The translations under genes were made by a program, and so were the position numbers. Below the pieces are notes generated by a model, which saw only the letters and a program-made list of their open reading frames with translations, was not told where the DNA came from and did no database searches. Positions 8,525 to 18,091 of a DNA stretch of 64,000 nucleotides are shown in pieces (position 1 is the first letter of the stretch; each line of letters starts with the position of its first letter). The stretch is from Ardenticatenales bacterium. Lineage in GTDB: Bacteria > Chloroflexota > Anaerolineae > Epilineales > Epilineaceae. The DNA lies in assembly GCA_020853525.1 (NCBI GenBank), contig JADYYS010000037.1, positions 1-64,000 on the forward strand, read 5' to 3'.

Positions 8525-10156
8525 ATGCGCACGTTCGTCGTGGACGTTCGACTGCGCGCCGTCGCGGCCGCACTCCTCGTCCTTGCTTTCGGCGCAACCG
8601 TGGCCCATCCGACGTCGGCGCAGAGGAGCGATCCGGTCGACGCCTTCCGCGCGTGCGTCCAGCGTGAGATCGCGACGGGCGGCCTGGTCGGCGCGTCCGT
8701 CGCCGTCATGCGGGACGGCGAGGTCGTGATGGCCGAGGGCTTCGGGCGGAAGCATCGGGATCGGGACGACGCGGTCGATGCGGCGACGCAGTTCCGGATC
8801 GGGTCGTCCACGAAGATGCTGACCGCGGCCGGCGTGCTGCGCCTCGTGGACCGCGGCCTCGTCGACCTCGACGCGCCGCTGTCGCGCTATGTGCCGGAGG
8901 TGCGCTTCGCCGAGCCGGGGTTCGAGGACCGGGTGACGATCCGGGACCTCTTGCAGCACTCGAGCGGCCTGCCGGACAACTCGGCGACGCAGGAATCGGA
9001 CCTCTACGGCAAGCCCGACCCGGCGGCGATGGGCCGCTGGGTGCTCGCCCAGGGTGCGACGATCCCGCACAACCCGCCCGGACGGTTCTACAACTACTCG
9101 AGCGCCAACTACATGTACCTGGGCCACGCCATCGAGCGCGTCAGCGGCCTGAGCTTCCAGGACTACATGCAGCGCGAGGTTTTCGCGCCCGCCGGCATGG
9201 CCGACACGACGATGGTGGCCGGCGAGGTCGAGGCGCGCGGCAACTTCGCGTTCGGGCACTGGAACGACATCTTCAACGGCGGCGTGGCGATCTGGCGGCC
9301 GAGCGACCAGGACAACTGGGCGCGCCACCCCACGGGCTACGCCCACAGTACGGCGAGCGACCTCGTCCGCTTCGCGACGGCGCTCATGGACGGCGGCGGC
9401 GACGTGCTGTCGCCGGCATCGGCGCGGTTGATGACGTCGCCGCACGTATCGATGCACGGCGCCGCCGGCCACGCCTACGGCTTCGGCGTGATCACGCAGC
9501 CGTACCGCAGCCTCACGCTCAAGCGCCACCCCGGCAGCGCCTGGGGCTGGATGGCCACCGTCGACTGGGTGCCCGAGCGGCGCTTCGCGGTGGCGACGCT
9601 GACGAACGGCTTCGGCGCCCTCTACGGCTCGGCGCAATGCGCGATCGACGCCTTCCTGGCGCCCGCGCCGGCGACGACGCCCGAGCCGGGCTGCCCGCAG
9701 CGGCCCGCTGAGTGGCCGGGCCTGGCGGGGCGGTACGACGGCCTCACGAACGTCGGGACGCCGTGGTCGTGGGACGTCGCGTACGACGACGGGGCGCTGG
9801 TGGCCACGGTGACCCGCGCCGACGGACGGCGCGTGAGCACCGCCATGACCCAGGACTGCGGCTTGGCGCGCGGCGAAGGGCCGCGCAGCTTCCGCGCCGA
9901 CACGGACGGCAACGCAAGCGTCGATGTGGTCGTGACGTTCATCGACGATCCGGTCGAGCCGGGGGTGGTCTGGCTGCGGCACCGGCAGTTCGTGTTGCGG
10001 CGTGGGGCGCCGGAGGGTGCCGCAACGGGCACCGCGCAGGCAACGGCGACGGCGTTCGCGACGCCTGCGCCGACGTCGCCCACGCCGCCAGCGACGCCGA
10101 CCGCGTCCGGGTGGCCGCCCGGATCGCGCCTCCACTTGCCGTACGGCATTCGTTGA
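8525..10156 (+). CDS. Secreted serine hydrolase, class C beta-lactamase / DD-peptidase-like
   Basis: A 543-residue protein with a signal peptide (residues 1-32, ending near AHPTSAQ). The hydrolase domain spans about residues 40-370. The nucleophile motif SSTK is at residues 94-97; the second motif is in FYNYSSANYMYLGHAI; the third-motif region is LKRHPGSAWGW, with HPG in place of KTG as is common in class C-like esterases and peptidases. A smaller beta-rich domain follows (residues 385-490), then a Thr/Pro/Ala linker (residues 493-530) and the ending RLHLPYGIR. Substrate is unknown; candidates are peptide esters, D-amino-acid peptides or a beta-lactam. No clear ribosome site precedes the ATG. 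Confidence 0.8.
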   Translation: MRTFVVDVRLRAVAAALLVLAFGATVAHPTSAQRSDPVDAFRACVQREIATGGLVGASVAVMRDGEVVMAEGFGRKHRDRDDAVDAATQFRIGSSTKMLTAAGVLRLVDRGLVDLDAPLSRYVPEVRFAEPGFEDRVTIRDLLQHSSGLPDNSATQESDLYGKPDPAAMGRWVLAQGATIPHNPPGRFYNYSSANYMYLGHAIERVSGLSFQDYMQREVFAPAGMADTTMVAGEVEARGNFAFGHWNDIFNGGVAIWRPSDQDNWARHPTGYAHSTASDLVRFATALMDGGGDVLSPASARLMTSPHVSMHGAAGHAYGFGVITQPYRSLTLKRHPGSAWGWMATVDWVPERRFAVATLTNGFGALYGSAQCAIDAFLAPAPATTPEPGCPQRPAEWPGLAGRYDGLTNVGTPWSWDVAYDDGALVATVTRADGRRVSTAMTQDCGLARGEGPRSFRADTDGNASVDVVVTFIDDPVEPGVVWLRHRQFVLRRGAPEGAATGTAQATATAFATPAPTSPTPPATPTASGWPPGSRLHLPYGIR

Positions 10157-10269
10157 AGCGACCGCAGGCAAGGGCCGCCGCCAGAGCGCTTGGCGGCGCG
10201 AACGGGCGCGTGGGACAATGCGGCCACGGCGCGCGCGTGCGGCGTGTCGTCGATGCGGATCATCCAATC

Positions 10270-10497
10270 ATGCTCCCTCTCCCCACCGGCACCGTCACGT
10301 TCCTCTTCACCGACATCGCCGGTTCGACGGCGCTCTGGGAGCGCGACCGCGACGCGATGCAGGCCGCCCTCGCGCAGCACGACGCGCTGCTCCGTGCAGC
10401 CATCGAATCCCGCAACGGCCACGTCTTCAAGACCGTCGGCGACGCCTTCTGCGCCGCCTTCGCCCGCGCCGACCGTCGAAGCCCACGCAGAACATAA
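10270..10497 (+). pseudogene. Truncated class III adenylate/guanylate cyclase remnant
   Basis: A 75-codon open frame that starts exactly like a class III nucleotide cyclase: TGTVTFLFTDIAGSTALWER, then GHVFKTVGDAFCAAFARA. FTDI carries the first metal-binding Asp and GDAF the conserved loop. After FARA the frame changes character (DRRSPRRT) and stops, before the second metal Asp and the transition-state Asn/Arg residues. Intact relatives carry a cyclase domain of about 160-180 residues, often followed by an ATPase/TPR region of many hundreds. The sequence right after the break is AT-rich and has no similarity to a cyclase that I can see. I read this as a 5' fragment left by a deletion. Confidence 0.7.
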
Positions 10498-10696
10498 CAG
10501 GAAGATGAGACCCGAATCGAAACCTTATACAAAGCCTTGATGTATAGGGTTTCGCGCCTTACTCTGGTCGTCACCACGGTTGGCCGCGTCCTCGAGCGGC
10601 AACCATGCATCACCCAGTGTTGAACGAATGACGTGCGGTCGTTCCGCGGCCGCCGGCCCTGCACTCGTTCGCACCATGACCAGGAGATTGCCCACT

Positions 10697-11518
10697 ATGA
10701 AGCGCTCTACCTTTGCCGTGACCGCACTGGCCGTCCTTGGAACGTGGCTGGTTGCCCAGCCGGCCGCCGCTCAAGACAACCAGGCGCGGGTGCGCGTCGT
10801 GCACGCCTCGCCGGACGGCCCCGCCGTCGACGTATGGGTGGCGGACAAGCCCGCCTTCACGAATGCATCGTTCAAGGGCATCACCGCGTATGCCGGCCTG
10901 GCCGCCGGCAAGTACGGTGTCAAGGTGGTCCCGACGGGTAAGACCGAGCCGGCGGTCATTGATGCCAACCTCGACCTGGCGGCAGGAACGGATTACACCG
11001 TGGTGGCGGTAGGCAAGCTGGCGGAGATCGCACCGTTGGTGTTGGTCGACAACAACGCCGCGCCGGCCGCGGGCAAGGCCCATGTCCGGTTCGTCCACGC
11101 TTCGCCCGACGCGCCGGCGGTGGACATCGCCGTGGCTGCCGGCGGCCCGGTGCTCTTCAAGAACATCGCCTTCAAGCAGACGGGTGACTACCTGCCCGTG
11201 GACGCCGGCAGCTATGCCCTCGATGTCCGCCCGACGGGCACGGACACGGTAGCGCTGTCGGTTCCGGGCCTGACGCTGGAGGCCGGAACGGTCTACACGA
11301 TCTTCGCCATGGGCCTTGCCGGCGGCGAGCCGGCGCTGGTGGCGGTGCCGAGCGTGGACGCCAAGGCCGCCGCGGGCCAAGCGATGCCGGCGGCGATGCC
11401 CAAGACCGGTTCCGGTGGGCCGGCCCGCCAGATGCGCACGCTGTTCCTCGTCGCGGCCGGGTTGCTGGTCATCCTGGGCCTCGGGATCCGCCGGCAGATC
11501 GCTTCGCCACAACGCTAA
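10697..11518 (+). CDS. DUF4397 surface protein with a C-terminal MPKTG sorting-like signal
   Basis: A 273-residue exported protein. The signal peptide ends near QPAAAQD. Two tandem DUF4397-type modules follow, each opening with the same phrase (VRVVHASPDGPAVDVWVA and VRFVHASPDAPAVDIAVA), together covering about residues 30-230. The tail has MPKTGSGG, then a hydrophobic segment (TLFLVAAGLLVILGLGI) and a short basic end (RRQIASPQR), which is the layout of a sortase substrate with Met in place of the usual Leu. The ribosome site CAGGAG lies 11 bases before the ATG. A strong hairpin terminator follows at 11554. Function of DUF4397 is unknown; cell-surface display is inferred. Confidence 0.85.
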   Translation: MKRSTFAVTALAVLGTWLVAQPAAAQDNQARVRVVHASPDGPAVDVWVADKPAFTNASFKGITAYAGLAAGKYGVKVVPTGKTEPAVIDANLDLAAGTDYTVVAVGKLAEIAPLVLVDNNAAPAAGKAHVRFVHASPDAPAVDIAVAAGGPVLFKNIAFKQTGDYLPVDAGSYALDVRPTGTDTVALSVPGLTLEAGTVYTIFAMGLAGGEPALVAVPSVDAKAAAGQAMPAAMPKTGSGGPARQMRTLFLVAAGLLVILGLGIRRQIASPQR

Positions 11519-11553
11519 GCGCTCGACGCGTTCCGATACTGGCGTATGCCAAC

Positions 11554-11593
11554 ACGTGCGGTGCGACCTGTCCAACGAGGTCGCACCGCACGT
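11554..11593 (+). terminator. Strong hairpin terminator after the DUF4397 gene
   Basis: A perfect 16-bp stem (11554-11569 with 11578-11593, beginning ACGTGCGGTGCGACCT) encloses an 8-base loop. It is followed by a moderately T-containing stretch rather than a pure U-tract. It lies 35 bases after the stop codon at 11518. Confidence 0.75.
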
Positions 11594-11596
11594 TCG

Positions 11597-11633
11597 GTGT
11601 TCTTGGACGCGCACAGTGTTCTTGACGCGCACA
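11597..11633 (+). repeat. Adjacent 19/18-bp direct repeat
   Basis: GTGTTCTTGGACGCGCACA is followed directly by the same sequence minus one G. The pair lies between the DUF4397 terminator and the gdhA promoter. Two adjacent copies could be a regulator site or a slippage product. Confidence 0.6.
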
Positions 11634-11643
11634 ACGGCGATGA

Positions 11644-13110
<1,467 letters not shown>

Positions 13111-13132
13111 CCGACCGGTACGACGACTTTAC

Positions 13133-16100
13133 ATGGCGACGGGGGAGGACGGCCGGAGCGGCGCGACCGCATTGCCCGGTCGTCCCGGGCCATTGCCCGG
13201 CCTCGCACCCGACCTCGAGGCGATCGTCGAGGCGTACGATGACCAGACCAGCCGGCTCCAGACGCTGCTTTCGTTCCGCGTCCGGCGGGTCCTCTTGGTC
13301 GCCAGCCTGTACGACTCGTACACGCTGTCCGAGGGCGCCCATCTGGCGGAGCTGATCTTCACGACGTACCAGAGCCTGTCGCTCGAAGGCCCGCCCGAGA
13401 TCACCCGCGTCTCGACCCGCGCCCGCGCGCTCGAGGCGCTCGCCGACCGTCCGTTCGACATCGTCATCACGATCGCCGCCGTCAACGATGTCGGCGCTTC
13501 CGAGTTCGGGCAGCAGGCCAAGGTGCTGTGCGCCGACGTGCCCGTGTTCATCATGGCCTACGAAATGCGCGAGCTGTTCGGCATCCCCGGCGGACCGGGC
13601 GCGATCCCGCACATCGACGGCGTGTTGCTCTGGCGGGGCGATGTCCGGCTGTTCCTCGCGATCATCCGCCTCCTCGAGGACAGCCGCAACGCCGAGCACG
13701 ACGCCCGCGTCGGCGGGGTGCGCAGCATCATCCTGGTGGAGGACAGCGTCCCGTTCATCTCGTCCTACCTGCCGCTTGTCTTCAGCGCGCTGACGCGCCA
13801 GACGGACCAGCTCATCGCCCAGAGCCTGAACCTCGATCAGCGGCTGCTGCGGCGCCGGCTGCGGCCGCGGCTGCTCCTGGCGACGACGTTCGAGGAGGGC
13901 TGGGCGCTCTACCAAGCGGCACAAGACCACGTCCTGGCCGTGATCAGCGACGTCCGGTTCCCGCGCGGCGGCGTCGACGACAACGAGGCCGGTCTCGAGT
14001 TGCTGCGGCAGATCCGCGCCGTCGACGCCGAGACGCCGCTCCTCCTGCAGTCGTCCCAGGACCGCTTCCGTGCGGATGCCGAAGTGCTCGGTGCGGCCTT
14101 CGTGAACAAGAACTCCCCCACGCTGCTGAACGAGTTCAACAACTTCATGCTCGACCGACTGGGCTTCGGCGATTTCGTGTTCCGCGGCCAGGACGGCGCC
14201 GAGGTCGCTCGCGCCGCCGACGTAGATGCGTTGGTGGACGTGCTGCCGACATTGCCGGACGATGTGCTGGTCGGGCACGCAAAGCGCAACGGCTTCTCGA
14301 ACTGGCTGATGGCCCGCACCGAGTTCGCGCTGGCGTCCGAGCTGCGCACGCTCCATGTGGACGACTTCGCCACCACGGGCGACATGCGGGCCTTCCTCAT
14401 CGATCGCCTGCAGCAGACCCGTGATGCGCTTCGCCGCGGCCAGGTCGTCGACTTCGCCGCCGCCCGCGCCGACGCCCGCGACACGTTTGTGCGCATCGGC
14501 AGCGGCAGCTTGGGGGGCAAGGGGCGCGGCCTGGCCTTCACGTTCGACCTGCTGTCGCGCGGCGACATCGCCCGCGACCTGCCGCGGGTCCGCCTGTTCG
14601 TGCCGACGACGGCCGTCCTGGCCACCGATGTCTTCGACGCCTTCGTCGGCGCCACCGACCTGCAAGCGTTCGCGTTGCGCGAGTCGGATGACCACGCCAT
14701 CCTCGCTCGTTTCCTGGAAACGCCGCTGCCGCCGCATGTGAGCGACGATCTGGCGGCCTTCCTCGAGCGCGCCGACCAGCCGCTGGCCGTGCGCTCCTCG
14801 AGCTTGCTCGAGGACTCGCACCACCTGCCGGCCGCGGGCGTCTACCCGACGCACATGCTGCCCAACAACGGCGCGACGCCGGGGGAGCGACAGGCGGCGC
14901 TCGAAGCGGCCATCAAGCACATCTACGCCGCGACGTATTTCACGGCGGCCAAGGCGTACTTCGCCGCCACGCCGAACCGCGTCGAGGACGAGAAGATGGC
15001 CGTCGTCATCATGCAGATCGTCGGCGACCGGTACGGCGATGTGGTGTATCCGCACTTCTCCGGTGTGGCGCAATCGCACAACTTCTATCCGGTGCGCGAC
15101 ATGCGGGCCGAGGAAGGCATCGCGACCGTCGCGCTCGGGCTCGGCAAGACGGTCGTCGACGGCGGGCGGGCGGTTCGGTTCTCACCCGCGCACCCTGAGT
15201 GGCTGCCGCAGCTCTCGCTGCCCGAGGACATCCTGGCCAACGCCCAGCGCACGTTCTGGGCGTTGGACGTGACCCGCCCGGCCAGCTTTCACAACCCGGA
15301 GCCCGAGTCGGCGCTCGTCGAGCTCGGGCTGGCGGACGCGGAGCGCCACGACACGCTCTGGCCGGTCGCCTCGGTCTACGTGCCGGACAACGACGCGGTG
15401 TACGACGGGCTGTCGCGGCCCGGCGTGCGGCTCGTGACCTTTGCGCCAATCCTGAAGCACCACCTCCTGCCGCTGTGCGAGACGCTGCAGCGGCTGCTCG
15501 AGCTCGGCACGCTCGGCATGTCCGGCCCGGTCGAAATCGAGTTCGCGGTCTGCCTGCGCCCGTCTCCCGCGCCGCACGAGTTCGCGTTCCTGCAGATCCG
15601 CCCGCTCGTCCTGGGTGCGGCGGCCCAGGCGATCGATCTGACCGTCATCGCGCCGTCGGACGCCTTCATCGCGGGCAGCAAGGCCCTCGGCGTCGGCCGG
15701 ACCGTCGATGTGACCGACATCGTCACCGTCCGGCGTGATGCGTTCGATCGGCAGCACACGGCCGCCATCGCGCTCGACATCGCGGCCGTCAACGCTGCGC
15801 TGCAGGCCGAGGGTCGACCGTACGTACTGATCGGCCCCGGCCGCTGGGGCACCGCCGACCGCTGGCTCGGCATCCCGGTGGCCTGGCGCGACATCTCCGG
15901 CGCGCGCGTCATCGTCGAATGCGATCTGGCCGGAATGCCCGTCGAGCCGTCGCAGGGGACGCACTTCTTCCACAACATGACGAGCCTGGGCATCGGCTAC
16001 TTCACCGCCAGCGAGCGCCGCGGCGCGCGGATCGACTGGGATTGGCTGGACGCGCAGCCGGTGGCGCGCGAGACGGCGTGGGTGCGGCACCATCGGCTGG

Positions 16101-16183
16101 CGGAGCCGATGGAGGTCCTCATCGACGCGCGGAGCGGCGAGGGGGCGGTGCTGAAGGCGACGAGGGAGATGGACGACGAGTGA
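13133..16183 (+). CDS. Response-regulator / PEP-pyruvate-dikinase-N fusion protein
   Basis: A 1016-residue cytoplasmic protein. Residues about 45-185 look like a degenerate receiver domain (RRVLLVASLYDSY; DIVITIAAVNDVG lacks the usual acceptor context). Residues 195-345 form a second receiver with LVEDSVPF, an acceptor Asp in VISDVRFPRGG and the conserved Lys in FVNKNS, but with an insertion rich in Leu/Arg. From about residue 455 (GSLGGKGRGLAF) a PEP/pyruvate-binding ATP-grasp-like domain follows (AVRSSSLLEDS, MAVVIMQIVG, EFAFLQIRPL). The His swivel domain and PEP-binding barrel of true dikinases are missing, so it is unlikely to make PEP. A nucleotide-dependent phosphotransfer or sensory role is inferred. 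No clear ribosome site is present, so the start is uncertain. Confidence 0.75.
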   Translation: MATGEDGRSGATALPGRPGPLPGLAPDLEAIVEAYDDQTSRLQTLLSFRVRRVLLVASLYDSYTLSEGAHLAELIFTTYQSLSLEGPPEITRVSTRARALEALADRPFDIVITIAAVNDVGASEFGQQAKVLCADVPVFIMAYEMRELFGIPGGPGAIPHIDGVLLWRGDVRLFLAIIRLLEDSRNAEHDARVGGVRSIILVEDSVPFISSYLPLVFSALTRQTDQLIAQSLNLDQRLLRRRLRPRLLLATTFEEGWALYQAAQDHVLAVISDVRFPRGGVDDNEAGLELLRQIRAVDAETPLLLQSSQDRFRADAEVLGAAFVNKNSPTLLNEFNNFMLDRLGFGDFVFRGQDGAEVARAADVDALVDVLPTLPDDVLVGHAKRNGFSNWLMARTEFALASELRTLHVDDFATTGDMRAFLIDRLQQTRDALRRGQVVDFAAARADARDTFVRIGSGSLGGKGRGLAFTFDLLSRGDIARDLPRVRLFVPTTAVLATDVFDAFVGATDLQAFALRESDDHAILARFLETPLPPHVSDDLAAFLERADQPLAVRSSSLLEDSHHLPAAGVYPTHMLPNNGATPGERQAALEAAIKHIYAATYFTAAKAYFAATPNRVEDEKMAVVIMQIVGDRYGDVVYPHFSGVAQSHNFYPVRDMRAEEGIATVALGLGKTVVDGGRAVRFSPAHPEWLPQLSLPEDILANAQRTFWALDVTRPASFHNPEPESALVELGLADAERHDTLWPVASVYVPDNDAVYDGLSRPGVRLVTFAPILKHHLLPLCETLQRLLELGTLGMSGPVEIEFAVCLRPSPAPHEFAFLQIRPLVLGAAAQAIDLTVIAPSDAFIAGSKALGVGRTVDVTDIVTVRRDAFDRQHTAAIALDIAAVNAALQAEGRPYVLIGPGRWGTADRWLGIPVAWRDISGARVIVECDLAGMPVEPSQGTHFFHNMTSLGIGYFTASERRGARIDWDWLDAQPVARETAWVRHHRLAEPMEVLIDARSGEGAVLKATREMDDE

Positions 16184-16280
16184 ACGTCGACCGTCCCGCT
16201 CTTCCGCCGTGCCCCTGCCGGCGGTTATCGGGACGATCCGTCGTGGCCGCGCATCCGGCCGATGGGATGACGCGGAGCCC

Positions 16281-16844
16281 CTAACCTCCCGGCCGCCACG
16301 CCACGTCGCCCACCCCCGCCCGCGCGTTCGCGTACCGTGCCGCCACGAACAGGTAATCGCTCAGCCGGTTCAGGTACGTGATGACCGGTGCGCCGATCAC
16401 CTCGCCCGCATCAGCCGCCGCCAGGACCCGACGCTCGGCGCGCCGGCAGACCGTGCGCGACAGGTGGAGCGCGCCGGCCAGGGGCGTGCCGCCCGGCAGG
16501 ATGAACGCCGTGAGCGGGGCGAGCGTCGCGCTCAGCGCGTCGATCTCTCCCTCGAGCTCGGTGGCCCATTCCGGCGGCACACGCTTCAGCCATTCGCCCG
16601 CGGCGGTGCCGGACGGTGTGGCGAGGTCGGCGCCCAGATCGAACAGGCGGTCCTGGATGTGGCGCAGGCCGGCGACGAGGTCGCCCGGTGCGTCCGCTCC
16701 ACCAAGGGCGAGCGCCAGGCCGATCGCGCTGTTCAGCTCGTCGACGTCGCCGTACGCCTCGACCCGCGGGTGGGTCTTGGGGACGCGGTCGCCGCCGAAG
16801 AGGCCGGTCTCGCCGGTGTCGCCGGTGCGGGTATAGATCTTCAC
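16281..16844 (-). CDS. pduO: Cob(I)alamin adenosyltransferase, PduO type
   Basis: A 187-residue enzyme that moves the adenosyl group of ATP to cob(I)alamin, giving adenosylcobalamin. The N-terminal ATP-binding motif TRTGDTGETGLFGGDRVPK and the VEAYGDVDELNSAIGLA block are diagnostic. RTVCRRAERRVLAA and YLNRLSDYLFVAARYAN are the C-terminal signatures. The GTG at 16844 is used as start because the family N-terminus (KIYTRTGD) begins directly after it. It lies 7 bases after the stress-protein-like gene on the same strand, suggesting one transcript that also includes the penicillin-binding protein gene. Confidence 0.93.
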   Translation of the reverse strand: MKIYTRTGDTGETGLFGGDRVPKTHPRVEAYGDVDELNSAIGLALALGGADAPGDLVAGLRHIQDRLFDLGADLATPSGTAAGEWLKRVPPEWATELEGEIDALSATLAPLTAFILPGGTPLAGALHLSRTVCRRAERRVLAAADAGEVIGAPVITYLNRLSDYLFVAARYANARAGVGDVAWRPGG

Positions 16845-16851
16845 CGGGACG

Positions 16852-18054
16852 TCACGTGGCGCGCTTGCGGGGCGTTCGCTTGGTCGCGGGCGTAGCCGAA
16901 GTTGCGGGGACGGTGGACGTCGCGGTCGTCGAAGCCGGGCCTTCTGCCTCGTCGATCGCGTCGAGGAGGAGGCGGGCGATCCGCTGCGTGGCGGTGCGGC
17001 CGGCGATTGCCGGCGCGGGCAATTGCGATGGGGAAGCGGGCGGCCCGGTCGCGACCGACGGATCGACGGCGGATGCCGTTGCCGCCGTGTCCGTTGCCGC
17101 CGCGTCAGTCGCCGCCGCGTCAGTCGCCGCCATATCCGCTGCCGCCGCGTCCATCGCGCGGGCGCCGTCCGCGGTCGGTGCCGTGTTGGAGGCCTGGATC
17201 GAAACCGCATCGGCCGGCGGGGCAAACGACGATGACGGTGTTGCGGGCGGCGCAACCACTGCGGCGGACGGCGACGCCGACGGCGACGGCGAAGGCGCGG
17301 GCGCGACGTCGGCCGGGTCGACGACGCCGCGGCGCCACGGCGGGGCGAAGATCGTCTCGCCGGCCGCTTGCGGCGCGGTCGTCGGACCTGCCACCGTGGG
17401 CGCGCGATCGGACTCGACCGGCGGGGCGAACTGCGCGAACTGGGCGGTCTCGGCGGCGGTCGCCGCGCCGGCGAACGACTCGCCGAGCGGCTCGGCGATC
17501 ACGCCCTCGTCGGCCACGACGGCTGCGGCGGCGGCTGCCGGGTCTTCGGCATCCGTTTGGGGCGCGGGCGGGCCGAGCGGCGAGAGCTCACGCGAGCCGG
17601 CCACGCGGAAGAGGTCGCCGACGGCACGGGCGGTCGGCAAGCTGTCGGAGCGGACGACGAGCGCCGTGGCGCCTTCGCCGATCGCCTGGAGGACCTCGGC
17701 CTGGTGGACCTTGGGCACGCGCACCGTCTCCGAGATCGCGCCGAGCGCCCCGCCGACGAGGGCGCCGATGACGGCGCCGAGGGCGAGGGCCAGCAGCCAG
17801 CCGACGGCCTCGGGCGCCAGCGCCGTGCCGGCGTAGTAGCCGAGCGCAGCGCCGATCAGCGCGCCGGCGACGACGCCGGCCATCGGACCGCGGTGGGCGG
17901 GCAGGCCGGCCTCGCGCGCCAAGCCGCGCTGCGTGTCGAGGTCGCCGTGCACGACGCTGATCTGATCGAGGTCGAGCGGCGACGCCGCCAGCTGGTTCAG
18001 CACGCGGCGGGCGGTGTCCAGGTCGTCGAACAGGCCGAGGACAACGGTCTTCAT
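16852..18054 (-). CDS. YflT-like stress protein domain with glycine-zipper membrane region and Ala/Thr/Asp tail
   Basis: A 400-residue protein in three parts. Residues 1-60 (KTVVLGLFDDLDTARRVLNQ, then VVHGDLDTQRG) resemble the small general-stress/heat-induced domain that detects or mimics ferredoxin-like folds. Residues 60-115 form a Gly/Ala-rich pair of hydrophobic helices (VVAGALIGAALGYYAGTAL, LALALGAVIGALVGGALG) of the glycine-zipper type. A second alpha/beta piece follows (AISETVRVPKVHQAEVLQAI, GATALVVRSDSL). The remaining 230 residues are low-complexity Ala, Pro, Thr and Asp with a TDAAA repeat, ending KRTPRKRAT. Function is unknown; a membrane stress role is a guess. Confidence 0.6.
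   Translation of the reverse strand: MKTVVLGLFDDLDTARRVLNQLAASPLDLDQISVVHGDLDTQRGLAREAGLPAHRGPMAGVVAGALIGAALGYYAGTALAPEAVGWLLALALGAVIGALVGGALGAISETVRVPKVHQAEVLQAIGEGATALVVRSDSLPTARAVGDLFRVAGSRELSPLGPPAPQTDAEDPAAAAAAVVADEGVIAEPLGESFAGAATAAETAQFAQFAPPVESDRAPTVAGPTTAPQAAGETIFAPPWRRGVVDPADVAPAPSPSPSASPSAAVVAPPATPSSSFAPPADAVSIQASNTAPTADGARAMDAAAADMAATDAAATDAAATDTAATASAVDPSVATGPPASPSQLPAPAIAGRTATQRIARLLLDAIDEAEGPASTTATSTVPATSATPATKRTPRKRAT
17070..17155 (-). repeat. Coding minisatellite of about 15 bp (TDAAA)
   Basis: Tandem units related to GCCGCCGCGTCAGTC encode repeated (T/D)-D-A-A-A pentapeptides in the low-complexity tail of the 16852-18054 gene. Copies differ by single bases, so the array is old or under selection for composition only. 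Confidence 0.6.
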
Positions 18055-18091
18055 GACGGTCCTTCCCCTTTGGTCGACGGCACGCGGCCGG

